A stretch of 10,205 nucleotides of DNA, taken from positions 3,488 to 13,692 of the forward strand of contig CALMAR010000489.1 of the NCBI GenBank assembly GCA_937859855.1, given 5' to 3'. The stretch comes from an uncultured Kineosporia sp. (lineage in GTDB: Bacteria; Actinomycetota; Actinomycetes; Actinomycetales; Kineosporiaceae). Under the pieces are notes generated by a model. It made no database searches and was not told the origin of the DNA. It worked only from the letters and a program-made list of their open reading frames with translations. The translations under genes and the position numbers were made by a program. Of this stretch, positions 1 to 6,847 are shown in pieces. Every line of letters begins with the position of its first letter. Within the stretch, counting starts at the first letter, position 1.

Positions 1-13
1 AGTCAGGCGCCCG

Positions 14-814
14 GTGGCGCCGTCGTCCGGACGACTGACCGGCGGGGCGACGCTTGGCCTCGGGGTGGGGGTGCTCTGGCTCAGCATCATCGTGCTGCTG
101 CCGATCTGCGCGATCGTGATCACCTCGTTCCAGGACGGCTGGGCGACGTTCTGGTCCAGCATCAGCAATCAGGAGGCGATCTCGGCAATCCGGCTCACCG
201 TGGTGGCCTCGGTTCTGATCACGGTGGTCAATGCCGTGCTGGGCACCCTGGTCGCCTGGGTACTGGTCCGGGACGACTTCCCGGGCAGGCGGCTGGTCGA
301 AGTGGTGATCGATATTCCGTTCGCGCTGCCCACCATCGTGGCCGGGCTGGTGCTGATCTCGCTCTACGGCCCCGACGGCCCGTTCGGGGTCAACCTGATC
401 GGGACCAGGACCGGGATCACGGTGGCGCTGCTGTTCGTCACCCTGCCGTTCGTGGTCCGATCGGTGCAGCCGGTGCTGATCGAGATGGACCAGGACGTCG
501 AGGAGGCCGCGGCCTCCCTAGGCGCCAGCGGATTCACCACCTTCCGGCGGGTGATCCTGCCCGCACTGGCTCCGGCGATCCTGGCCGGTTCGGCGCTCTC
601 GTTCGCCCGGGCGCTGGGCGAGTTCGGCTCGGTCACCCTGATCTCGGCGGGGCTGATCGGCAAGACCGAGGTGACCTCGGCCTACATGTTCAAGCTGATC
701 GAGTCCAACGACACGATCGGGGCCGCGGCGGTGGCCACCCTGCTTCTGGTCGTGGCCGTGCTGGTGCTGTTGCTGCTGGACGCATTGCAGAGATGGGCGG
801 CCCGCCGTGACTGA
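14..814 (+). CDS. cysT: Sulfate/thiosulfate ABC transporter permease CysT (5' end uncertain)
   Basis: This is an inner-membrane permease subunit of the sulfate/thiosulfate importer, pairing with CysW and driven by CysA. The 266 residues contain about six hydrophobic segments (roughly 13-37, 62-84, 100-118, 136-156, 186-206, 236-256). The EAA loop that docks the ATPase lies at about residues 163-183 (EEAAASLGAS, then LP). The segment IDIPFALPTIVAGL at about 99-112 is typical of CysT. Length is close to the usual 270-280. The annotated start is a GTG at 14, but the frame stays open back to the window edge, so the true start may lie upstream. The 3' end overlaps cysW by 8 bp, which indicates translational coupling. 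A periplasmic sulfate-binding protein gene is expected just upstream but is not in view. The family call is firm; sulfate versus thiosulfate preference cannot be told from sequence. Confidence 0.9.
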   Translation: MAPSSGRLTGGATLGLGVGVLWLSIIVLLPICAIVITSFQDGWATFWSSISNQEAISAIRLTVVASVLITVVNAVLGTLVAWVLVRDDFPGRRLVEVVIDIPFALPTIVAGLVLISLYGPDGPFGVNLIGTRTGITVALLFVTLPFVVRSVQPVLIEMDQDVEEAAASLGASGFTTFRRVILPALAPAILAGSALSFARALGEFGSVTLISAGLIGKTEVTSAYMFKLIESNDTIGAAAVATLLLVVAVLVLLLLDALQRWAARRD

Positions 815-1721
815 CGTGATCAGCGCACCCGCTTCAGCGCGATCCGGCCCGGCCTCGCCGGGCGAGGCCGAACCGCCGAAAAAGATCGTCCGCCGCTTGC
901 ACTCGCCCCGGCGGCAATCGCCCGCCACGCGCTGGCTGCTGCGGATCGTCGCCGTCGGCTACGTGATGCTGCTGGTGGCCCTGCCGGTGGTCACGGTGGT
1001 CCAGCACACCTTCTCCAGCGGCATCCAGCCGGTGGTCGACGCGCTGACCTCGCCGGACTTCATCGCTGCGATCAAGCTGACGGCCAAGGTCGCGGGCATC
1101 GCCGTCCTGGTGAACACCGTGTTCGGGGTCGGGATGGCGATCCTGCTGGTGCGCTACCGATTCTGGGGGCGCCGGCTGATCAACGCGGTGATCGACATCC
1201 CAATCTCGATCTCGCCGGTCGTCGGCGGGATCGCCCTGACCCTGGTCTCCGGCCATTCCGGCGGGTTCGGGCCGGCCCTCGAGCGGGCCGGCTTCCAGAT
1301 CATCTTCGCCACCCCGGGGATGGTGCTGGCGACCGTGATCGTCGCTCTGCCGCTGGTGGTGCGCGAAGTCATCCCGGTACTGGAAGAGGCCGGCACCGAA
1401 CAGGATCAGGCCGCCCAGTCGCTGGGAGCCAGTGCGATGCAACGGTTCTGGCGGATCACCCTGCCGACCATCCGCTGGGCACTGGCCTACGGGGTGGTGC
1501 TCAGCCTGGCCCGGTCGCTGGGTGAGTTCGGCGCCGTCCGGGTGGTCAGCGGCAGCGTCTCGGGCCAGTCCCAGACCGTCACCCTGTTCGTCAACGACCG
1601 CTACAACGAGTTCGGGCCGACCGCCCAGCTGGAATCGTTCGCCGCCGCCTTCGTGCTGATGGTGATCGCCGTCTTCTGCATCGTCGTGATCGCAGTGCTG
1701 CGCCCCAAGGAGAACCAGTGA
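807..1721 (+). CDS. cysW: Sulfate/thiosulfate ABC transporter permease CysW
   Basis: This is the second permease of the sulfate/thiosulfate importer, forming the membrane channel with CysT. It has 304 residues against about 290 in enterobacterial CysW; the excess is a hydrophilic basic N-terminal tail (about residues 1-42) before the first membrane segment at about 44-66. Other hydrophobic segments lie at about 93-115, 130-147, 170-190, 222-245 and 277-298. The EAA loop at about 199-220 (QAAQSLGAS, then ITLP) is the CysA docking site, and [12 protein letters not shown] follows as in CysT. The GTG start at 807 lies inside the end of cysT (8-bp overlap). The long tail leaves open a later start, but no better ribosome-binding site was noticed. 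The stop overlaps cysA as GTGA. Confidence 0.9.
   Translation: MTDVISAPASARSGPASPGEAEPPKKIVRRLHSPRRQSPATRWLLRIVAVGYVMLLVALPVVTVVQHTFSSGIQPVVDALTSPDFIAAIKLTAKVAGIAVLVNTVFGVGMAILLVRYRFWGRRLINAVIDIPISISPVVGGIALTLVSGHSGGFGPALERAGFQIIFATPGMVLATVIVALPLVVREVIPVLEEAGTEQDQAAQSLGASAMQRFWRITLPTIRWALAYGVVLSLARSLGEFGAVRVVSGSVSGQSQTVTLFVNDRYNEFGPTAQLESFAAAFVLMVIAVFCIVVIAVLRPKENQ
1707..1712 (+). promoter_or_regulatory. Ribosome-binding site of cysA
   Basis: AAGGAG lies 5 nt before the GTG at 1718, inside the last codons of cysW. It supports the overlapping GTGA start and independent ribosome loading on cysA. Confidence 0.7.
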
Positions 1722-2689
1722 GCATCGTCGTCTCCGGCATCAACAAGAACTTCGGCGACTTCGTCGCGCTCCAGAACATCGACCTGGAGGTGCCCACCGG
1801 CCGGTTGACCGCCCTGCTCGGGCCCAGCGGCGGCGGAAAGTCGACCCTGCTGAGGATCATCGCCGGGCTGGAGTACGCCGACTCGGGCCGGGTCGAGATC
1901 GAAGGGGTGGACGCCACCTGGCTGCCGCCCCAGCGCCGCAGCGTGGGCTTCGTGTTCCAGCACTACGCCGCCTTCCGGCACATGAGCGTGTTCCGGAACG
2001 TGGCCTTCGGCCTGGAGATTCGCAAGCGTCCCAAAGCCGAGATCCGCAAGCGGGTGCACGAGCTGCTCGAGTTGGTGCACCTGGAGCAGTTCGCGGACCG
2101 GCTACCGGCCCAGCTCTCCGGCGGTCAGCGGCAGCGGATGGCGCTGGCCCGGGCGCTGGCCGTGCAACCGGAGGTGCTGCTGCTGGACGAGCCTTTCGGC
2201 GCTCTGGACGCCAAGGTGCGCAAGGAACTGCGCGACTGGCTGCGCAACCTGCACGACGAGATGAACGTGACCACCATCTTCGTCACTCACGACCAGGAAG
2301 AGGCGCTGGAGGTTTCGGACGAGTTGGTGGTGATCAACAACGGTCAGATCGAGCAGGTCGGGTCCCCGACCGATCTCTACGACCACCCGGCCAACGACTT
2401 CGTGATGAGCTTCCTCGGGCCGGTCACCCATCTACAGGGCCGGATGGTCCGCCCGCACGACATCGAGGTGCTCGGCAGCCCGGCGGAGGGGTCGGTCGAA
2501 GCCTCCGTCGTGCGGCTGTTGCGAGTGGGGTTCGAGGTGCGAGCCGAGGTGCGGCCCGTCGATGCTCAGGGCGGTTCCCAGACCACCTGGGTGCAGCTGA
2601 CCCGGGGGCAGTCGGACGCGCTGAACCTGGCCGGCGGCCGGAGGGTGTGGCTGGTCGCTGCGCCGTCGGCCGCGCTCGTGTCGTCGTGA
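1718..2689 (+). CDS. cysA: Sulfate/thiosulfate ABC transporter ATP-binding protein CysA
   Basis: This is the cytoplasmic ATPase that powers the CysT/CysW importer. All ABC motifs are present: Walker [10 protein letters not shown] (35-43), Q-loop Q81, signature LSGGQ (133-137), Walker B VLLLDEP with Glu158, D-loop GALD (161-164) and switch His191. The stretch from [13 protein letters not shown] through [16 protein letters not shown] closely follows the CysA subfamily rather than MalK or PotA. A C-terminal regulatory (TOBE-like) portion starts near VRPHDIEVL (245-252). At 323 residues it is shorter than enterobacterial CysA (about 365), with the shortfall in the C-terminal domain. The start is GTG, overlapping the cysW stop by 4 bp and preceded by AAGGAG. 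It is the last gene of the transporter operon; a GC hairpin follows at 2707-2741. Confidence 0.94.
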   Translation: MSIVVSGINKNFGDFVALQNIDLEVPTGRLTALLGPSGGGKSTLLRIIAGLEYADSGRVEIEGVDATWLPPQRRSVGFVFQHYAAFRHMSVFRNVAFGLEIRKRPKAEIRKRVHELLELVHLEQFADRLPAQLSGGQRQRMALARALAVQPEVLLLDEPFGALDAKVRKELRDWLRNLHDEMNVTTIFVTHDQEEALEVSDELVVINNGQIEQVGSPTDLYDHPANDFVMSFLGPVTHLQGRMVRPHDIEVLGSPAEGSVEASVVRLLRVGFEVRAEVRPVDAQGGSQTTWVQLTRGQSDALNLAGGRRVWLVAAPSAALVSS

Positions 2690-2706
2690 CTGCTGCCTCC
2701 CTCCAT

Positions 2707-2741
2707 GCCGTCCGGCCGGGTGGCACTGCCCGGCCGACGGC
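2707..2741 (+). terminator. GC-rich hairpin after cysA, possible terminator
   Basis: The left arm (2707-2720) and right arm CCCGGCCGACGGC (2729-2741) form a 13-bp stem with one bulged C and the 8-nt loop TGGCACTG. No U-run follows, which is common for terminators in high-GC actinobacteria. The right arm ends in the first base of the -10-like CATAAT of the next gene, so the hairpin could instead be an operator or attenuating element. Confidence 0.5.
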
Positions 2742-2752
2742 ATAATCGGCTT
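2733..2752 (+). promoter_or_regulatory. Leaderless promoter (-10) of the first rrf2 gene, with dyad
   Basis: CATAAT at 2741-2746 is followed by 6 nt and then the GTG at 2753. Initiation at the usual distance would therefore fall on or beside the start codon, giving a leaderless mRNA; no Shine-Dalgarno sequence is visible. A perfect 5-bp dyad, GCCGA (2733-2737) and TCGGC (2746-2750), flanks the -10 and could be an autoregulatory operator. No convincing -35 box was found. Confidence 0.5.
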
Positions 2753-3202
2753 GTGGAGATCCTGGCCAAGACCGACTACGCGGTCCGGGCCATGTTGGAG
2801 CTGGCCGCCCAGGCTCCGCATCTGGTCAAGATCGACGCCTTGATACGGGAGCAGAAGATGCCCCGGAAGTTCCTTGAGTCGATCCTGGTCGACCTGCGCC
2901 GGGCGGGGCTGGTGCGCAGCCAGCGCGGTGCTGAGGGCGGCTATGCGCTGGCCGTTCCGGCTGACCAGGTCACCGTCGCGGCGATCATCCGGGCGGTGGA
3001 TGGCCCGCTGGCCGAGGTGCGGGGGCAGCGGCCCGAGCAGACTATTTACTCCGGAGTGGCCGAGCATCTGCCCGAGGTCTGGGTCGCGGTCCGGGCCAGT
3101 CTGCGCCGGGTGCTGGATGAGACGACGCTCCAGCAGGTGCTGGACGGCGAGCTGCCGGCCCACGTGCAGGAAATGCTGAAGCCGGCCGCGGCCTGGCGCT
3201 GA
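2753..3202 (+). CDS. Rrf2-family transcriptional regulator (first of tandem pair)
   Basis: This is a predicted DNA-binding winged-helix protein of 149 residues. The start is set at GTG 2753 (MEILAKTDYAVRAM), because Rrf2 proteins begin with this M-x-I-x-AKTDYA pattern; a start at 2705 would add 16 unrelated residues. The helix-turn-helix covers about residues 18-58 and the wing reads SQRGAEGGYALA. The C-terminal half (AIIRAVDGPLAEV, then PEVWVAVRASLRRVL) forms the dimerisation and sensor part. There is no cysteine at all, so it cannot bind an Fe-S cluster through the three cysteines used by IscR or NsrR. In this it resembles cysteine-free Rrf2 members such as CymR, a regulator of sulfur metabolism. 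The position 63 bp after cysA supports, but does not prove, a role in sulfate uptake. It ends in the 10-bp repeat array. Family call firm; target inferred. Confidence 0.88.
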   Translation: MEILAKTDYAVRAMLELAAQAPHLVKIDALIREQKMPRKFLESILVDLRRAGLVRSQRGAEGGYALAVPADQVTVAAIIRAVDGPLAEVRGQRPEQTIYSGVAEHLPEVWVAVRASLRRVLDETTLQQVLDGELPAHVQEMLKPAAAWR

Positions 3203-3257
3203 CCCGCGCTGACCCGCGCTGACCCGCGCTGACCCGCGCTGACCCGCGCTGACCCGC
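3195..3257 (+). repeat. Tandem 10-bp repeat (GACCCGCGCT)n between the rrf2 genes
   Basis: Five perfect head-to-tail copies of GACCCGCGCT occupy 3201-3250, followed by a 7-base partial copy (3251-3257) and preceded by a GCGCT remnant (3196-3200) that forms the last codons of the upstream gene. Each unit junction contains CGCTGACCC, the same bases as the natural stop context of the upstream gene, so the array looks like slippage expansion from the gene's 3' end. The 10-bp unit is not a multiple of three and is close to one helical turn. Confidence 0.95.
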
Positions 3258-3271
3258 TGGATGCTCGGGAC

Positions 3272-3306
3272 GTGACGACAAGGCCGTGCACGGCATGATG
3301 TGCCGG
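3272..3306 (+). promoter_or_regulatory. Leaderless promoter of the second rrf2 gene, with palindrome over -10
   Basis: GTGACG (3272-3277) and CATGAT (3294-3299) are spaced 16 bp, and the GTG start follows 7 nt after the -10, consistent with leaderless initiation. A palindrome CGGCA-TGATG-TGCCG (3291-3305) covers the -10. CGGCATGAT matches CGGCATAAT in front of the first paralogue in 8 of 9 positions, suggesting a shared promoter or operator. Confidence 0.5.
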
Positions 3307-3768
3307 GTGCGAATCTCCGCCAAGACCGACTACGCGCTGCGGGCCGCGCTGGAGCTGGCGGCGGCCCCGCCGGGTGCCTGGATCAAGACCGAGGCGGTAG
3401 CCGAGCGGCAGGCCATCCCGCTGCCGTTTCTGCTGAACATCCTCTCCGAGCTGCGCACTGCCGGCCTGGTGGAAAGCAGGCGTGGGGCTGAGGGCGGTTA
3501 CCGGCTGGCCCGGCCCCCGTCCTCGATCGTGCTGGCCGAAGTGATCCGGGCGGTCGACGGCCCGCTGGCCAACATCGCTGGTGAGGTTCCGGAGAACGTC
3601 GAATACGGCGGCGCGGCCGTGGCGCTGCGCGAGGTCTGGATCGCTCTTCGGGCGCGGATGCGGACCGTACTGGAGGGGATCACCCTGTCCGAGGCCGCGG
3701 ACGGCGTTCTGCCTGAGCAGGTGACCCAGATCCTGGAGGACCGGGACGTCTGGCAGGTCCGGCGCTGA
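3307..3768 (+). CDS. Rrf2-family transcriptional regulator (second of tandem pair)
   Basis: This is a predicted winged-helix regulator of 153 residues, paralogous to the gene just upstream. The start is placed at GTG 3307 (MRISAKTDYALRAALELA), which matches the family N-terminus exactly; a start at 3286 would only add an unsupported leader. Shared blocks with its neighbour are AKTDYA.RA, ELR.AGLV.S.RGAEGGY, VIRAVDGPLA, REVWIALRA and TL, then LPEQV. No cysteine is present, so classical Fe-S sensing is unlikely. The pair may have arisen by gene duplication, and the two proteins could form homo- or heterodimers. The gene ends 6 bp before the stop of the convergent bcp gene, leaving no room for a separate terminator. 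Regulatory target unknown; sulfate uptake is the contextual guess. Confidence 0.88.
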   Translation: MRISAKTDYALRAALELAAAPPGAWIKTEAVAERQAIPLPFLLNILSELRTAGLVESRRGAEGGYRLARPPSSIVLAEVIRAVDGPLANIAGEVPENVEYGGAAVALREVWIALRARMRTVLEGITLSEAADGVLPEQVTQILEDRDVWQVRR

Positions 3769-3774
3769 GAACGG

Positions 3775-4230
3775 TCAGAGGTTCAGATTGAGCACCTTGA
3801 GCGCCTCGTTGGCGTGCTTGCTCATGTTCAGCTCGCTGCTGATCACATCCATGATCGCTCCGTCGCTGCCGATCACGAAGGTGGCTCGCTTCACCGGGAC
3901 CGGCCCGAACCGCCGCTTCACCCCGAAGGCCTCGGCCACCCGGCGATCACTGTCAGCCACGAGCGGATAGTCGAAACCGTTGGTGTCGGAGAACTGCTTC
4001 TGCTTCTGCACGCCGTCCGCGCTGATTCCCAGCCGTTGCGCCCCGGCCTGGCTGAACTCGGCGCCCAGGTCGCGAAAGGTGCAGGCCTCAGCCGTGCAAC
4101 CCGAGGTCATGGCCGCCGGGTAGAAGAACAGCACCACCGGGCCGTTGGCCAGCATCCGGCTGAGCGTGACCGGTTCGCCGAACTGGTCGGGCAGGGTGAA
4201 ATCGGGTGCGCGATCACCGGCCTTGAGCAT
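3775..4230 (-). CDS. bcp: Thioredoxin-dependent thiol peroxidase, Bcp/PrxQ type
   Basis: This is a cytoplasmic peroxiredoxin that reduces hydrogen peroxide and organic hydroperoxides using thioredoxin-like donors. It has 151 residues, the usual Bcp length. The peroxidatic Cys45 lies in AAMTSGCTAEAC and the resolving Cys50 is five residues later, exactly the Bcp/PrxQ spacing. APDFTLPDQFGEPVTLS near the N-terminus and the conserved arginine in VKRATFVIG complete the active-site signature. The ATG at 4230 is chosen because AGGAGG sits 9 nt upstream and MLKAGDRAPDF matches the family start; an in-frame extension to 4320 adds unrelated sequence. It lies 95 bp downstream of hisG on the same strand and may be read with it or from its own promoter. 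No signal peptide is seen. Confidence 0.93.
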   Translation of the reverse strand: MLKAGDRAPDFTLPDQFGEPVTLSRMLANGPVVLFFYPAAMTSGCTAEACTFRDLGAEFSQAGAQRLGISADGVQKQKQFSDTNGFDYPLVADSDRRVAEAFGVKRRFGPVPVKRATFVIGSDGAIMDVISSELNMSKHANEALKVLNLNL

Positions 4231-4239
4231 GTGCGCCGT

Positions 4240-4245
4240 CCTCCT
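4240..4245 (-). promoter_or_regulatory. Ribosome-binding site of bcp
   Basis: On the minus strand AGGAGG lies 9 nt before the ATG at 4230. It decides the start against the longer in-frame alternative at 4320. Confidence 0.8.
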
Positions 4246-4325
4246 CGATGTGGATACTTCATGGAACTCGACGACGTCCGCCTGGATTCCGGCCTGCGGA
4301 GCCGAAAGCAGCGGCACCAATCGGC

Positions 4326-5324
4326 TCAGAACGGGGGCGGCGCCAGCGGCAGGCTGAGCCGGCCGTTGCGCGCCTCGGTACGAGCGCGAGCCACTTCGTC
4401 GTCCGAGTCGCTGTAGTAGATGGCCATCGCTGAGACCCAGGCATCGGAGGCACCGGCCCCGATCACCGCAGGCAGCGCCTGCGGTACGTACGCCCGTGGC
4501 AACGTGACCACCGCCGTGAACCCTTGGCCCTCAGCCAGTTCGGCCGAGCTGACCAGCCGGGCCTGAGTGCCGAGGATCTGCCCGTAATCGAGCTTGTGCG
4601 GCGTCACCACCCGCATCTCGACGAAGTCATTGGCCCGCAGCGCTCCCCGGATCAGATGGCAGATTCCATCCAGTTTCCGCCGCTTCCAGTCGTTATCGCG
4701 GTAGATCCGGCGATTGACGAAGAACTGGTTGATCGAGGTGAAGACGTCGGCGATCTCCCGCAGGTGGTTGGCCCGCAGCGACGCGCCGGTCTCGGTACCC
4801 TCGATGATCGCGTCGGCGAAGTACTCGGCCTTGGCCTCAGTTGCGCCCCAGGAGAACTCGACATGCGCATCGACACCTTGGCGGGCCAGCCACATCCGTG
4901 AGATCCGGGTCAGCTCGGTCGAGATCACGAACGGATCACCGGTGTCGCGGCGGCGGTCACATTCAGTCCGCAGATCTTCGGTCGTCCTGATCGGTGAGGA
5001 CTCGGGCACTGCCAGCACCCAGCGGATGGGGAGGCTTGTCTGCCGGGAGAACGGCAGCTCGGCCTTCACCGCGATGTGGTCCCGGACGTCCTGCTCAACG
5101 ATCCAGTCCCGCCCGGACAGCCCGGCGTCCAGCCGCCCGGAGCGGACGTAGATCGGGATCTCCTGCGGCTTCAGCAGCACCGGCACGATCTCGGGGTCAT
5201 TCGAGTTCAGCCACAGGCTGCGGGACGCGCCGGTGAACTGCAGCCCGACCCGTTCGAAGATCGCCAGCGTGGACGCCTCCAGGCTGCCCTTCGGGATGCC
5301 GAGGGTGAGCTGCGGGTGGGTCAC
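4326..5324 (-). CDS. hisG: ATP phosphoribosyltransferase, long form, atypical for actinobacteria
   Basis: HisG joins ATP and PRPP in the first, feedback-controlled step of histidine synthesis. At 332 residues it is longer than usual long-form HisG (about 285-300). Visible landmarks are LGIPKGSLE (8-16), the repeated sensor motif LDAGLSGRDWI (65-75), RWVLAVPESSP (101-111), FSWGATEAKAEYFADAI (157-173) and the PRPP-binding region EGTETGASLRAN (175-186). Residues about 236-305 (GFTAVVTLPRAYVPQALPAVIGAGA) look like a divergent ACT-like regulatory domain, so no HisZ partner should be needed. The WGATEAK, ETG.SLRAN and RWVLAVPE blocks recall, from memory, HisG of deltaproteobacteria and other non-actinobacterial phyla more than the mycobacterial enzyme. 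The GTG start overlaps the hisS stop as GTGA. The Ser/Asp-rich segment (305-310) and Pro-rich end (326-331) are unusual. Confidence 0.9.
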   Translation of the reverse strand: MTHPQLTLGIPKGSLEASTLAIFERVGLQFTGASRSLWLNSNDPEIVPVLLKPQEIPIYVRSGRLDAGLSGRDWIVEQDVRDHIAVKAELPFSRQTSLPIRWVLAVPESSPIRTTEDLRTECDRRRDTGDPFVISTELTRISRMWLARQGVDAHVEFSWGATEAKAEYFADAIIEGTETGASLRANHLREIADVFTSINQFFVNRRIYRDNDWKRRKLDGICHLIRGALRANDFVEMRVVTPHKLDYGQILGTQARLVSSAELAEGQGFTAVVTLPRAYVPQALPAVIGAGASDAWVSAMAIYYSDSDDEVARARTEARNGRLSLPLAPPPF

Positions 5325-6802
5325 GATCCGGCGCTCATGCCGGACAGGATGCTTATCACCGTGGGCACCAGCTCGGCCCGGGCAACCGTCTGCTGCCCGG
5401 CCGACCCTGCGGCCCGGAACTCCCGGTTGTCTTCGATCCCGGCTCGGGCCTGGCTGCCCGCGCTCAGATCCTTGACCGTCACCGTGCCGTCCCGCACCTC
5501 GTGGGTACCGATCATCAGGGCCGCACTGAAGCCACGGGCGTTGGCATAGGCCAGCTGCCTGCCCACCTTGCCGGCGGCATCTCCGACGTACAGCTCGCTG
5601 GCCACCCCAGCCCCCCGCAACTGATGCGCGGCCGCGCTGGCCACCACCGGATCGGTGCCGGGCATCATCAGGACCAGCACCTTGGCGGTGAGTGCGGCCT
5701 CCCCCAGCTCCAGACCCAGATTTCGGACGCCGGTGATCAGCCGGTCCAGGCCGATCGAAGCTCCCACGGCGGGCACCGGCTCATCGCTGAACCGGCTGAC
5801 CAGGCCGTCGTAACGCCCCCCGCCGAGCACCGATCCGACCCCGGCGCCGGTCAGGGTGCCCTCGTACACGGTGCCGGTGTAATAGGCCAGGCCACGGGCC
5901 AGGCTGGGATCCAGACGGGCTGCGGCCTCGCTCACGCCGAGCGCATCCAAGTGCCCCAGCAACTGCCTGATTTGCTCGAACGCGGCCTCCGCGAGAGCGC
6001 TGGGGGCGATCCGCCGGGCCAGCGCATCAGCGATCCCGGCCCGGCTGTCACCGGTCACGGCGGCAAAATCGAGCACCGCGTCGATGATCGCGGCGCTCAA
6101 TCCGACTCCGGGGATCCGGTCGCCGGAAACGTCGTGGCGGCCCGGGCCGAGCTCGGCCCGCAGTTGCGCCGGTGTGATCTTGTCGGCCTTGTCGAGCACC
6201 CGGAGCACGTGCTGCGCCACGGACGGATCGACCAGGCCGAGACCGGCCAGGAAGGCGTCCACCAGCTGGCGGTTGTTGAACCGGATGAAGTAGCCGGGAG
6301 CCGAGCCGTCCAGCCGGGCCGGGGTCAGCCCGAGGCTCTCGAAGGCCGCGCTCATCACCGCGACGATCTCCGCGTCCGCGGCGATCGACGAGGTCCCGGC
6401 GATGTCGATGTCGAGCTGAGTGAATTGCCGGAACCGGCCCTGCTCGGGCTGGGGGTCGTCCGCCCGGAAAACCGGCCCGAGGTGGTAGCGCCGGAACGGC
6501 AACCGGATCTCCTGCGGATGGTGCGCAGCGATGAACCGGGCGAACGGGACGGTCAGGTCGAAACGCATCCCGGCCGGATCATCGGCTGAGATGTTGACCG
6601 TGAACATCAACTTGTCGGTCTCGTCTCCGCCGGTTCCGGTCAGGGTCACCAGGGATTCCAGCACCGGGGTATCCATCGGCAGATAACCGAACGACTCGTA
6701 CACGCGGCGGATCCGCTCGACCACCTGATTGAAGACGACCATCTCGCCGGGCAGCACATCCCGGAACCCGCGCAGTGTCTGGGGGCGCACTAAGCGGCTC
6801 AT
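5321..6802 (-). CDS. hisS: Histidyl-tRNA synthetase, eukaryote/alphaproteobacteria-like type
   Basis: This class II synthetase charges tRNA-His with histidine. It has 493 residues: a catalytic core to about 365 and an anticodon-binding domain at about 373-490. Landmarks are motif 1 with TPVLE (45-49), FDLTVPFARF (81-90), motif 2 with RRYHLGPVFRADDP (104-117), GRFRQFTQLDIDIAG (122-136), histidine A motif RGLAYYTG (303-310), GGGRYDGL (327-334) and motif 3 with GASIGLDRL (347-355). DLTVPFAR, RRYH and QFTQLDIDIAG follow human/yeast-type HisRS; common bacterial HisRS have GRYRQFHQ-GCEVFG-like sequence instead. RGLDYY is altered to RGLAYY. It is not HisZ, because the histidine-binding motifs are largely intact and hisG is long-form. 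The ATG start has AAGGA 9 nt upstream. It lies 45 bp after tRNA-His and overlaps hisG. Confidence 0.93.
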   Translation of the reverse strand: MSRLVRPQTLRGFRDVLPGEMVVFNQVVERIRRVYESFGYLPMDTPVLESLVTLTGTGGDETDKLMFTVNISADDPAGMRFDLTVPFARFIAAHHPQEIRLPFRRYHLGPVFRADDPQPEQGRFRQFTQLDIDIAGTSSIAADAEIVAVMSAAFESLGLTPARLDGSAPGYFIRFNNRQLVDAFLAGLGLVDPSVAQHVLRVLDKADKITPAQLRAELGPGRHDVSGDRIPGVGLSAAIIDAVLDFAAVTGDSRAGIADALARRIAPSALAEAAFEQIRQLLGHLDALGVSEAAARLDPSLARGLAYYTGTVYEGTLTGAGVGSVLGGGRYDGLVSRFSDEPVPAVGASIGLDRLITGVRNLGLELGEAALTAKVLVLMMPGTDPVVASAAAHQLRGAGVASELYVGDAAGKVGRQLAYANARGFSAALMIGTHEVRDGTVTVKDLSAGSQARAGIEDNREFRAAGSAGQQTVARAELVPTVISILSGMSAGS

Positions 6803-6811
6803 CTGAAGGTG

Positions 6812-6816
6812 TCCTT
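6812..6816 (-). promoter_or_regulatory. Ribosome-binding site of hisS
   Basis: On the minus strand AAGGA lies 9 nt before the hisS ATG, in the 45-nt gap after tRNA-His. No promoter was recognised in this gap, so processing of the tRNA 3' end could create the hisS mRNA 5' end. Confidence 0.65.
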
Positions 6817-6847
6817 AGGCACGGGCGTCGAGAACTGGAGCGTGCGG

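Noticed and set aside
2432..3163. Minus-strand open frame of 243 codons opposite cysA end and the first rrf2 gene
   Set aside because: It spans two clear plus-strand genes, is Gln/His/Pro/Arg-rich and has no recognisable domain.
3195..3257. 10-bp repeat array as a CRISPR
   Set aside because: Units are directly adjacent, without spacers, and far too short for CRISPR repeats.
5501..6589. Long plus-strand open frame (362 codons) opposite hisS
   Set aside because: It is antisense to well-conserved hisS, its composition (many Gln, His, Pro, Gly) is typical of high-GC shadow frames, and no domain is recognisable.
5321..6802. HisZ (regulatory subunit of short HisG) instead of HisRS
   Set aside because: The histidine-binding motifs and the anticodon-binding domain are present, and the adjacent HisG is long-form with its own C-terminal domain.
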